Source: Antedon mediterranea
Lineage: Eukaryota; Echinodermata; Crinoidea; Comatulida; Antedonidae
Length of the DNA: 64,000 nt
NCBI RefSeq assembly: GCF_964355755.1
Contig: NC_092672.1
Coordinates: forward strand, 3,906,001 to 3,970,000
Direction of reading: 5' to 3'
A program made the translations under genes and the position numbers. Below, piece by piece: positions 50,685 to 62,501 of this stretch (position 1 is its first letter; each line of letters opens with the position of its first letter). The notes under the pieces were generated by a model. The model made no database searches. It was given only the letters and a program-made list of their open reading frames with translations, and was not told the origin of the DNA.

Positions 50685-52540
50685 ATGTATCTCCGGTAAG
50701 TAAATTGTTATTTTAGCTTTTAATAATATTTAGGATGATATTTGGTGCTACTGTACTTTATCACTGCTACTCTGTACTTTGACATTACTGTCTTTTACTG
50801 TAGTACTGATTTGTTAGAATTTTGTAACCTTCCTTGAACATGTTGGCTGTGGGAAGGAAAAAACAATATTAAAACACACAGAAGGTACAATATGCGTGTA
50901 CTCCAGTTAGGAATGCAATACAACTGAAGATCATTTAATACATGTCAATTTCTGTTATTCTTTTACCATTGTGTTCTATAAGCCTATCTGAGATTATTTT
51001 ATTATATACATTAACATTTGATGTGAAATTATTGTAAGGTAAACTGGAGTCCTGTGTTCATTCTGAACAAAGTGAAATGAGCTATTAGGAGCTCAATGTA
51101 ATAAACCTTAGCATTATGTGGTAGGATGGCCAGTTCCTTTCCACGCTACCTCATCCTTCCTAGAATTTTCAATCAGGTACTCATTTACAGATGAGTTGTT
51201 CTTATCGGGAAATTAAATTGGTTCTTTCTGTATGATAGTCAAGTGTCCAACCACTCAGCTACCAAACTTCTTCGGCTAACAAATTATTATAAATATCATA
51301 TTTAAAACTTCTTGTTGGGCTTAGTTATGTTGTTTCCTTGTACAACTGGACAGCTTATTGCTTCAGGGAGAATCGTATGTAGGCTGTGAAATAAAAGGAT
51401 TACAGAATGCTGGCTGATGAACATACTTTGAAAAAACCCTGCTTGACAATGATTGATTCCAAACATTTTTTTTACAAAACTTTAATACGGGGTATTTTTT
51501 GCTTCATTTTGATATAAACAAGTTTGGTTGATAAGAGTGTAATTATTACTGAATGTGTTAAGGGGTATAATTAATAATAACATACAGTGTTTATATTGAA
51601 TTTCAGATTTAATATGATATTAACAATGGTGATACAGATTAGTATAATCTATGTCATCAAATCAGCAGCTCAAACCAATTCTGAAGCTTGTAATAGCTGT
51701 TGTACAGCTGGGGTTCCTGGAATTCCAGGACATCATGGTAATCCAGGTGCCTCTGGGCCACAAGAAATGAATGGAGAACAAGGAATAAAAGGAGAACAAG
51801 GAATGAATGGAGTGAAAGGAGAACAAGGAATGAATGGAGAACAAGGATTGAAAGGAGAACAAGGATTGAATGGAGAACAAGGATTGAATGGAGAACAAGG
51901 ACTGAAAGGAGAACAAGGATTGAATGGAGAACAAGGATTGAAAGGAGAACAAGGATTGAAAGGAGAACAAGGAATGACAGGAGACCCGGGAATGAAAGGA
52001 GAACAAGGAATAACAGGAGATGATGGAAGGAATGGCTTAGATGGGTCTCCTGGAAAGTTAGGACCAACTGGACCTCAAGGTATTGTTGGATTACCAGGTG
52101 CAAATGGTGTAAAGGGAGAAAAGGGTGAACAATCTAGTCAGCAGAAATCTGCCTTTTCAGTAGTTTTTACATCTAACCCAGGTCGTCATGCCGTTAGTCC
52201 AATGAAGTAAGACACAATAATTACAGATGTAGGAAATCATTACAACAAAGAAACAGGCAAGTTTGTCTGTGCAATTCCAGGTGTTTATGTATTCCAGGTG
52301 ACATCAATGAAATCAAGTGGTAGTGGTAAAATTCTAACAAGAATCATGAAAAATGGGAGTTTTCAAGTGTCCACAAGGATGGATCCTGCTGGGTATAATT
52401 CTGCAAGCACAATGGTGGTTCTTGATCTGATATCAGGTGATCAAGTATGGTCTCAGCCAGGTAGTTCAAACACTAACTATTACCTCAGTGACATCAACAG
52501 ATACTGCTCATTCTCTGGTTTCTTACTTTATGCAGCATAA
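50685..52540 (+). pseudogene. C1q-domain collagen-like gene, copy 5 (one nonsense codon)
   Basis: Exon 1 is 50685-50695 and exon 2 is 51607-52540. The only lesion is TAA at 52208-52210 in the head (MKYD in other copies); the frame then continues open to the normal end. The stalk has 47 triplet positions, one with Gly replaced by Glu (EMN), which would kink a triple helix. The intron and 5' half closely resemble copy 2, whereas the 3' half of the head resembles the copy 3 type (MDPAGYNSAS, SNTNYYLSDIN), suggesting a mosaic. Could be a pseudogene, a null allele or a base error. Confidence 0.8.
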
Positions 52541-53190
52541 AGTAAACATATACAAATATTTGTATTGTTTTAAACACTTTAGATGAATGATGCTAATTCA
52601 AAAGAAGCTTTTGTTAGTCATTTTTTAAGGTCAATTTTACCAGTCAAAAAATTATAGATATAACATTTATTTTATTTGAGGAACTAAATTGTTTAAATAC
52701 ATGTTAGAAATAAAAATATTAATATTCAGTATTTTGAGTAAATCTATGTTATGTTGAACTATGCAGGCGGTTCAAAAGAATTACATTTTTTTACATACTT
52801 TATTACAGCCTATTCACACTCAAATGAGGAAGGTTTTAGTAAATTCACCCACTACAATTCTGAATTAATTAATTAAAGACTGCCAACATTTGACCTTTTA
52901 AAACAGATTTTACACATTTATTTATTTAACCCATGGCTGGTAGTAGTACTGCACTTTGCAAAGATTATGCTAAGAGAAATATATCAGCATGGGTAACTCT
53001 GCAAGTTCCTTGTTTAAAAATCAAAGCCTCTTCTTTTTTTTTGTTAAGTTTTGAATTCTTTCCTTGGCACACTTTATTTTATAAAATTCATATGAATCAC
53101 AATATTGCTCATGACGACACTGGAAACCAGTTTGTTACAACTTGACATATAACTTTGCATAAAATATCAAAAAGAACTGAGCATACTTTT

Positions 53191-53310
53191 AAACTCTGTC
53201 TACACTATCAAACTATTTTAACAAAATATGGTAGTAATATGCCAAAATATGGTCATCATATCCATATATTGAGAAATCAAATTTTGTTGTCACATAAACA
53301 AATATAGTAG
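53191..53310. repeat. Palindromic MITE downstream of kinase copy 2, decayed
   Basis: The left end AAACTCTGTCTACAC is clear; the right arm has mutated to AATATAGTAGACGATC. Confidence 0.6.
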
Positions 53311-53526
53311 ACGATCTAGAAATTAGTTGATGTGTTGCCAAAACGGTGTCCAAAAATGAGTGTTCAAAAAGAATGTTGAAATGGATCTGTGTGCACACAA
53401 TAATATGGCATAAAACTATAGTAGCTTCGGCATAAAATTATAGTAGCTCCGAGTTCATTGATTATGAGATGAGAATTTTAAAAATTTAATTAAAAAGTAG
53501 TTTACTAAAAATGAATCAACTGTTAC

Positions 53527-54857
53527 CTGAAGAATGACGTCCTGAGCAGGATAACTAACAAACGGAGGTAACTTGAATTCCTTATTTATAACCTTATTAT
53601 ACATCTCAATGTGATTGGTGGAACCACTTAACGGATATTTACCCGTCATCAAGCAAAACATTATAATGCCAAGTGACCACCAGTCAACACGATGATCATA
53701 GTCACCCATATTTAGTACTTCAGGCGCTGAAAAAATTAAGGTAGATGTTTAGTTGTCCTGTTAAAAAAAAACATTAAAACTATGGTATAAATTTGGAGAC
53801 TATTACAGAGCAGAATTTAGATTTGTGACCATGTTTAATTGCGGTGGTCGATATAGGATTTTAAAAAAGATGGTAGGGCCGGAAATCAACAAAAGGAAGT
53901 TCTGTGCATCTCTCCTATTCTAGCTTACATTAACTATTAACTACATACTGTATTAACTACGAATTCAGCATTTTATTAATCAATTAAAAAAACTGTCTAC
54001 CTGTTGAACAATAAACAATCTTGGATGATATTATTTAAAGATAGGAAAATGATTCACTTACCCTTATTAGAGATAATAATAGATATACAACTACCCACCC
54101 ATATAAATAAGTGTCCCACAGACACTGGACGTTCTGCCACCTTGCTTCAGCCATTTTGAAAGTCCAAAATCGGACAGAAGTATATGACCGCCCTCATCAA
54201 GTAAAATATTCTCCATCTGAAAAGAAAAATGAGTGTTTTTAAATCTTTCAGCCAAGCCAATTTAAACTCCCTGCCTGTAATTTGCTTCCAGAATCCAGAA
54301 TTTGAATATGATCACTTTCAACAATCTGCATCTGCTACGAAAATAGAAATAATCATAGCAGAAGATGTTTAATAAGTTCTTTTATTATAATATATTAATA
54401 TGCATAATATACACACAACAGGCAAAGAACATTAATTCTAAACCGCTCGGTGGTATACTGAAATTAAATCAATTAATTTGAAACGATAAGATGAGGAAAT
54501 CTTTGAGAATGAGAAAAAGTCGCCCCAACCGAGACCCGTACCCGGACCTTCTGCTTGATATGCAGCTGTCCTAACCATTAGACCACTGGGGCTTTCATGG
54601 TATTGTTCAAACTCGATTTGATAGCGACTCTTAACATATTATGTATATATATATACATAATAAAAACTCTTATTATTTATAATATTTTACATTTTTTCGA
54701 ATACATACCTTTAAATCTCTATATATAATTCCTGCCCTATGTAAAAATGCCAAAGCCATCGCTATCTCTGCGATGTACAATCGCGTCGCAATCTCACTGA
54801 AAGTGCCCTCTAACAACCATAGACTATGAAGATCTCCATGAGTTGCATAATCCATTA
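53527..54857 (-). CDS. RSKR/SgK494-like protein kinase fragment, copy 2
   Basis: Three consecutive exons with matching phase: 54709-54857 ([14 protein letters not shown] to the catalytic loop IIYRDLK), 54099-54216 (MENILLD, DFG in [16 protein letters not shown]) and 53527-53726 (APEVL, DWWSLG, KYPLSG, ending DVILQ before the donor GTAACAG). YRDLK, DFG and APE are present; KMEN replaces the usual KPEN. AGC-type; the DWWSLG-TGKYP region and the DLxSLW start fit RSKR. No glycine loop or catalytic Lys exon was found upstream and no C-terminal exon downstream, so this is either a truncated duplicate or part of a gene whose other exons lie far away. Confidence 0.72.
54522..54592 (-). pseudogene. 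tRNA-like sequence, second copy
   Basis: Paralogue of 38060-38130 with the T-loop TTCG changed to TACG, which weakens the B-box. Same odd AUC loop. It came with the segmental duplication. Confidence 0.5.
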
Positions 54858-54964
54858 CTTTAAATCAGAACAAACAAAATAAATTATATTATTTGTGGAA
54901 TAATTTAGTTTTTTCAAATTGGCTTTACTAATATTTTGTATTTGTTGAAAAAAAAATTGATTTT

Positions 54965-55085
54965 AAGTCCTTATCCAAGAAGACCACCAGGATTACGGCT
55001 GTGGCATGCCTTGAGCCTGTGCCAATTTTATGGCTATAGTTGGTGGCGACACTACCTTAAACCACTTGGTCACTCAGGTCAGCTG
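54965..55085 (-). repeat. tRNA-derived SINE, unit 2 end
   Basis: Counterpart of 38505-38610; the B-box is altered to AGGCTCAAGGC. Confidence 0.5.
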
Positions 55086-55602
55086 ATTGAACTCTCACAT
55101 AACTATATCTTTATTTGTGTAAATAAAACACATGTTAAACATAAATATATACATCATCATCTTAAATCCTGATATCTTAATCTGTCATCACACAGCTGAC
55201 AAATTATATATAGATATCGATATCAATACATATCTGAATTCAACAACAGTTTATCTAGGTATGCAGCTCACATAACAGCATCAACATTGGAGAAATGTAT
55301 GTAACTGATTAAGAATTAACCATTAAGTTTCCATTACAAAAAGGCAAATTGTCCAACAAGAGCTAAATGTTAATATGAATGTATGACATAGATATGGAAA
55401 TAAGAAAAAACTAAAGTATATTTAATATTTATTTTATTTGTAGCTTTGTGGATTTACAGTTTAAAAAAACATGATACAAAAAGAGACTATTTAGATGAGG
55501 GTGCATTAATTGAATTGTGGAACAGGAACAGCACATTCCTGGTTAAATTAGAAAAAAAAAACAGTAAACAACAATTTGATATTGCATTCACCAATTATTG
55601 TT

Positions 55603-55748
55603 TAAAGTTCTGTCTTCACTATCAAACATTATTTGACAAAAATGTGTGATTTGCACAAATATAGGGTAGTGATAATATGACATCATCATGTCCATATATG
55701 GGCACATCACATGTCTTTGTCAAAAGTTTGATAGTATAGACAAGGCTT
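55603..55748. repeat. Palindromic MITE in duplication unit 3
   Basis: Counterpart of 25591-25746, with the left end altered to AAGTTCTGTCTTCAC. Confidence 0.75.
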
Positions 55749-55839
55749 TACTCCACCAAGCATTCTATGGTTGACAAGCATGAACAGAAGTTAAAATAAT
55801 ATCTGTTGCTTAAGTAACTATTATTTTACGTATACTAAT

Positions 55840-56044
55840 CAGGGAAGATTTAGGCGGGGAAGATTTAGGTGGGCTAAACAGGCTTTAGCCCCCCCCCCCC
55901 CCCTAACATTTAACAGCCATATCTTTTTAAAAAATAAAATAATGACTATTATTCTGCAACCTGATGGATCGTTTTATCATTTATGAAATATTTAGCGCCC
56001 CCCCCCCCCCCCCCACCCAATCTATAATGCTGGATCCGCCCCTG
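55840..56044. repeat. hAT-like MITE with two poly-C runs, unit 3
   Basis: Ends CAGGGAAGATTTAG and CTGGATCCGCCCCTG, flanked by CTAAT-type repeats. Two long C runs (near 55893-55905 and 55998-56015) have expanded inside it. Confidence 0.65.
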
Positions 56045-58587
56045 CTAATCAATATAGGCCTACCATTTACCTAAATTCGTTCATGTTTGACATTTCAATC
56101 TATTCTTTTAATATTGTATTTCTTAATGAAAATTTACCAAATAAAAATTTAGACAAATCTAAATTATTTTTAACTGAAATAGGACATGATTTTTAGCAAA
56201 TAATTTAACAATAGATACATGAAAAAATAAATATATAACCTCCTTGGCGGAAGTAATAACTGTTACATAAAACACAAATATTTGCATATAAAAAAACAAC
56301 TTATATAAAACGTATAAACTGACAATGTTGGTAATTGGATGAGGATATTTTTTAGAAAAAAATGGTACAATTGCACAAATTAATGTTGAAAATGAGGTAA
56401 ACTGTCAGCATATGTGGAATGCAGGTATGTTTGTGTACACACCTTTTTTTTTATAGCAGTGCTCAATATGTTTCTAGGTATAATTTCAATAATATTTGAA
56501 AAATCTACTCAAAGTAAAAATGTCTATTTAATATAAGTTTACAGGGTTTTATTATAACCAGTGGTGACCCCAGGAAATGTCCGAGGGAGGGTAATTAACG
56601 ACGGAGACTTGTGGGAATTTCTCTCCAAATTATTAATACTTGTAGTATGATAGTAGTATGAAATGTTTTATCAACCAACATGCACTTTATTTGAACATTT
56701 ACTGTAAATTCTTGTACCTGATTTGCACAAAACAAACATATAAATAATATAAATATAATAATATATATAAAAAAAAACATTTATGAAAACAAAAGATTTG
56801 ATGGTATGTACATTTATACATTGACATATTTACTATACATGGAAATTGAAATATAAATTAAAGGAATGATGTCTTGGAAATTAAATATTAAAACAGATTG
56901 CACGTAGCAAAACTTGGAAAGTTTTACAATTAAATAATGTTGACTAATAGTACTATAAATCTAACACCAATTCACTATGTTGTTTTGAAGCCAACTACAG
57001 TATACCTACTACACCTTCAGGACCCCAAAAAATGTTCCCTTAAAGAAGTATTGTCCCCCAAAACATGAAAAATAAAGATTAATTAAATCAGACTTTGAAT
57101 ATGTTATTTGTAGATTTAATAATTCCGTAGAAAAAAACCCGAAAAAAACCCTCAATGTTTTCACTTATAAATGGACAAAATAAATGGTTAAAATCAACCA
57201 AAAACCCACTGGCTTGCAGCCAATTTGACTCCTTTTTCTTTTAAATTACAGGTAAATACATTTTTTTCGATCCAATTTCTGGTCAAAGTGGAACTATTAT
57301 GTGACATTAAAATGGAATATTCAACAACAATTTTGTTGAGAATTTTCAGGGGGACAATACATCTTTAATAGGGATGTCCAAAAGGAAGGGTTTTCTGTAT
57401 ATCTTTTTTGTAGCTTGTATTAAAGGTCTGTGTGGATTGAAAATCTATATACAGTATGGTTGGTTATCTAATGGTATAAATGTTGCCTTATAGGTCGCAG
57501 GTTCAAATCTTACCAGAGACATTTATTTTATTTAACAAAATGTTTGAAACTTCTGTTGATATATGAGCTATGTTTGATATATACAGTATGTTCCAAAATG
57601 AGCAGTTTGGTTTCTAGTAATGATTATATAGGCCTATTACACTGTATTTATTGGCCTACTATACATGCCATTCTCGACTGTCAAATTATATGGCTACATT
57701 TTATTTTCAAGGCCTTTGTAGAAAGATACCACAATTATATGACATTTATTCAGGCTTTTAGTCACGTTTAATACGTCCTTTTTGAAGCAAAAACCAGCTG
57801 AATTGGCTCGAGGCCTTCAGTCACTTTGGAGGGTTCACCAGTCAATCCAATCGGCACCAGGCTTTTAGTCTCTGGGGCTTGGTCCTATTAAACACCACAC
57901 AGCACTGTAATAGTACCACTAACATTAGACAATAATGCATGTTAGTACTGACCCTTAAATAATCAACGTCGCTACTAAATATAACTTAACCTAACCTTCT
58001 CAATATTCCCTTCTATAGGTAGTGTGTTAGTGGAGTCTATCCTAGAGTCATATAACACCTAAATAAATTCCTGTCATTTGATTGTGGATCATATGGCGTG
58101 CAATAGTACGCACTATTAAACGATCGTTTAACAGTACTTTTTTTGTGTACGAAAAAAAAAAATTTTGTTTTATACTATTGCGTTTGAAATACAACAGCGC
58201 CACCTATGTTGTACTTTTGCGGCGATTTGAATGTTATGACTGGTTTTTCGCGATGGAAGTACATTTCTGTAGATATATGTACTAATTTAGATCAAAAAGG
58301 CATTTAAATTAGCTTCAGATCGTTTATAGGATTTTGATTAACTAATGGGAACATCTCTAAAAGATATGAAATCGTTGAAAAAACATAATTAGCCTAGATG
58401 AGTTCTAGTTGCCTGTCAAAGTTTTGCCTTTCAGCCTAGCTAGTAGGCCTGTTAGTACTAGGCCTAGCAAGGTTAAAACGTCTAGTTTGTTTGGTCGTTT
58501 GTTGACATAATTAACACTAAAGTAGGTGTGTTTATAAAATCCATATAAATATAACATTTAATATTATACAGATATTGACTGCTTAGA

Positions 58588-58733
58588 GGTTAAATATAAG
58601 ATTTGACATCCCCGAGGGAATGATATTAAGTTCGAGGGAATATATATTTCCCGAAGCGCCAGCTGAGGGAAATATATATTCCCCGAGAACTTAATATCAT
58701 TCCCGAGGGGATGTCAAATCTTATATTTAACCG
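58588..58733. repeat. Full foldback hairpin, unit 3
   Basis: The left arm GGTTAAATATAAGATTTGAC is mirrored by GTCAAATCTTATATTTAACC about 110 bases later, with AGCGCCAGCTGAG as the loop. Confidence 0.85.
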
Positions 58734-60019
58734 ATATAAAAGGCAATATCTGTTATATTATAATAGCCAAGAACAAGTCTGCTGGGTTGGGTGAAGCTAG
58801 GCTACAGGAGAATTTCCATCAATAAGCCTATTAATAATAATATTATAATCAGGTAGGCCGAATAAACAATTCGTCTTCTTCTCGATCTTCGAGGAGCCGA
58901 ATCACCGGATGTTCAGCGCGTACTAGTTACTAGGTTACTACCGTGAGTATTGACCAATCACAAACTGTGTTTCATCACATTTAGGGTGGACTAATAACAA
59001 ATGAGGGCGCTATGTATGCATAGCTTAAATAGTTTAGAAGATTAATTACTTCAAGCAAGTTTCGTGGCGCAGCGGTTGAAACGTTGTCTTGTGATGGAGT
59101 GACAATTGCATCGCAAGTTCAAGATCAGTAGATGACTTTTGTTTATTTATCGGCAAACGCGAGTGTTGCACACGAAAATTACACAGTCAATATCATCGTA
59201 CTCGAGAATTTATATGATTAATGACAGGGGACACGATTATTACACGAAAATTACACAGTCAATATCATCGTTCTCGAGGATATATACGATTTACGATCCT
59301 CGCAGCTGTAGTCATGTGATGCAGTTTCAACCAATCACGTTCGCGTATTTACATAGGCTATGTAATATAATATTATAAAACACCAAATGTTACTGTCAAT
59401 GTGAATCAAATGTAAGCCTAAGCCTATACCTTTTATTTGATTCAAATGACAGGATTCTATTTAGATGGAATATAAAACAAATAATGAATGCTTCATATTC
59501 GTGAATGAATAGTTGGTGAATGATGAAAGGTTATATATCAACTTGGCTTCGCCTCGTTGAAATATAACCTTTCATCATTCACCTCATGCCATTATTTTTA
59601 CCATTACACTCATAAAAATTCATTATTTGTATCATTTACAAATAGTGTTGTGTGGTGTTTAGTAGAGGACTAAACAGACTCCCACTCTTTTTGGAGGGCT
59701 AAGGGCACTAGTCAATCCAACATGCTCAATAGGCTCCTGCCTTTGGTCTCTCTGGAGTCAGTCCAAATGTTCACATAGCATGAAGAACAATCTTCAAATG
59801 ATAATGATGATTTACTTCATGGCGAATCTGTGTTGTTGTTATAAGTCAGTTTCTCTAATCCAATCAAAGTTATCAAACTGTAAAATAGAAAATATTATTA
59901 TTATTATGTAATAATTAAAATGTCTAAATCAAAAATAAAAACTTAATATTGACTATTACAACATAATCTACATGAAGAGCCTTAAACAAAGGATAAATTA
60001 TATTCATATTTGACTTACA

Positions 60020-60290
60020 GTAAGGAACAAAATATGTAACCATCACATCATATTTTGTTTTACATTAATCGGACGAATTATATTAATATTTGAATACAGT
60101 AAGGAATATGTAAACATAACATCATATTTTGTTTTACATTAATCGGACGAATTATATTAATATTTGAATACAGTAAGGAATATGTAAACATAACATCATA
60201 TTTTGTTTTACATTAATCGGACGAATTATATTAATATTTGAATACAGTAAGGAATATGTAAACATAACATCATATTTTGTTTTACATACT
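60020..60290. repeat. 73-bp tandem repeat, unit 3 only
   Basis: Three to four copies of a unit containing CATATTTTGTTTTACATTAA, CGGACGAATTATATTAATAT and GAATACAGTAAGGAATATG. The same segment occurs once in units 1 and 2. Confidence 0.8.
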
Positions 60291-60523
60291 ACTGTAATAG
60301 GACAAATTATATTTATTTGGCTGGATTAAGTATTACAATGTATGCTCTTCAGTGTAATAACTGACATGTGTGCGCATACACACTTTTTAAGAAATATGAA
60401 GCATCAAGTTGATTGACGTTAAGAAATAGACCAATCAGCATCTTCCTATTATTTTACCTAATGGGAAGAATTAGTAATTATCTATGTTCACATGTGAGAG
60501 GGAGGTAACTTCACAAAAACTGT

Positions 60524-61944
60524 CGTGCCCACAGATGGTTCTCGAATACATAATAATTTCAGCGTTAAAAAACTGGCGATTTCAAATGTACGTACAATAG
60601 TACATGTCGTTTACAGGAACGAATAAATAGACAATGATTTATGTACTCAACTAAAATTAGCACCCTGAGAATTACTCCCGAAAGAGAAACTTGTCACAAA
60701 ATGAGACCAATTGTTTAAGTCAAATTTAAACAAACTTAATTTGTGTTTTGTATGTAACATTAGGGGTGAGGGATGGGGAAGAGGATGGGTGCAAAAAGGT
60801 AAAGGTAAATTTTTAAATATATTAAATATATTCTTTTCCATTTAGTAACGAAATATTAATTGTTTTCATGTTTTACAAATAATATACCACTAAACACAGT
60901 AAAACATTGCTATGTAATACTTTGTTGAAACTATCACCGTCCTAGTCGATTGAAATAGTAGCCTACAGTACAATACATCACTACGACGTGTATGTTTATA
61001 TAATGTAAAACAATTTGTGAAAACCACCTTTACTCGAGGAAAATCATAAATTTGATTTAATCGTCAATAAATATTAAATTATCTAACTCAACTTAATTAG
61101 TAGGCTTAATGGTTTTCAATTGTTTCTTAGAGCCAATTCATACTTAAGTTGGTTCTTACCTCCGTTCTTACCCTACCCACCAAAGTTGTTCTGCGTTTAG
61201 GGGATGTGATGCACCGTAGGCCTATCCTGTACTGGCTTTACAACGCTACTCATGCCAGTGAGGGAAGGGGGTGATGATGTGGGTGGTTTAAATGCAATAA
61301 TAAAGATTTTTTACATAATATACTGCGACTGAAAACGCTAGCTCATTATCCGTTTAACAAAAATTATATCCAACCTCTGCAGCACAGATTGAAAAAAAAA
61401 TGGATCAAATTTCTGTTATGAGTATACAGTACTTGCCTTTACGACGCCTGAGGGAATAGACACTTGTGGAACAGAGATTGGAATGTTCCATTCATCGCAA
61501 ATCAATACATTTGTATAAACGTATATTAAATCTATCAAAATAGTATTTTTTAAAGAAAAGCGGCCTGTCTTCAACATTATGATGCTGTACTCGAGCTGTT
61601 CAACCGGTTTTCAGCCATTAAAAACAATTATCGTAGGAGGAGATAGGAAAATGGGAAGCATCCTCGCATTATTGTCTGCGGGTATTTTTCAAGACGGACA
61701 TCCATTAGACAGTGTATACCACGATCGAAAAACACCCCTATTTGGGGCAAATCGTTGAACCTAAATTCGTTTTAATCGTCAATAACTAATTATCTAACTC
61801 AATTTAATTAGAAAAACAGGGTTACATCAGGTGGTTAAAATCAGTACCGAGATTCTAACCAACTTTATATACCATCGAGTAAACATTCTAGAAATAAGGC
61901 GCGATTTACCGAATTTTGCCCTTACGTAAATTTATATATAGATT
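60524..61944. other. Unrecognised insertion in unit 3
   Basis: About 1.4 kb with no counterpart in units 1 and 2. It is flanked by two copies of the 200-bp C1q upstream segment (60319-60523 and 61945-62150). Inside, TTTAATCGTCAATAA followed by ATTATCTAACTCAA occurs near 61057 and 61771. No coding region or terminal repeats recognised. Confidence 0.6.
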
Positions 61945-62336
61945 TGGCTGGATTAAGTATTACAATGTATGCTCTTCAGTGTAAGAACTGACATGTGTGC
62001 GCATACACACTTTTTAAGAAATATGAAGCACCAAGTTGATTGACGTTCAGAAATAGACCAATCAGCATCTTCCTATTATTTTACCTAATGGGAAGAATTC
62101 TTAATTATCTATGTTCACATGTGAGAGGGAGGTAGTTTATTGAACTTGAACAAAAACTGCAGAAGTCATCGGATATTGCAGTTCCGATTAGTAATCCGGT
62201 TTGAATAGTTCCCTTTCCTAATGTTATTGTAACACAAAGAGCCGGTCTAATAAAGGTACTTAACAAGTTCAAAAGTCGTGGGAATCGCATGATATGTCCT
62301 TTACATTGTGGTATAATATCAGAAAATGGACAAATT

Positions 62337-62404
62337 AGGGAATTTTCGATTGCAAAATCACAACATATTGTTTACACGTGAGGAACAGATTTCATCTATA
62401 AAAG
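62337..62404 (+). promoter_or_regulatory. C1q copy 6 core promoter
   Basis: GGGAATTTTC, GATTGCAAAATC and CACGTG, with TATAAAAG at 62397-62404. Confidence 0.68.
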
Positions 62405-62501
62405 TCAAGTGAATATTGAAACTGGATTTATACATACAACAGCAGATGACAGGGAAACATCCAGTTTACAGATCAACAGAAAAGACATTCAGAAAACAAC
62501 A

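Larger units (their letters stand above)
38831..55302. repeat. Segmental duplication unit 2
   Basis: Collinear with unit 1, but about 730 bp are missing near 42045 (matching 28383-29113 of unit 1). It carries three C1q copies (3, 4, 5) rather than two before kinase fragment copy 2. Confidence 0.8.

Noticed and set aside
60020-60290. CRISPR-like direct repeats
   Set aside because: The units are contiguous with no unique spacers, and the context is eukaryotic.
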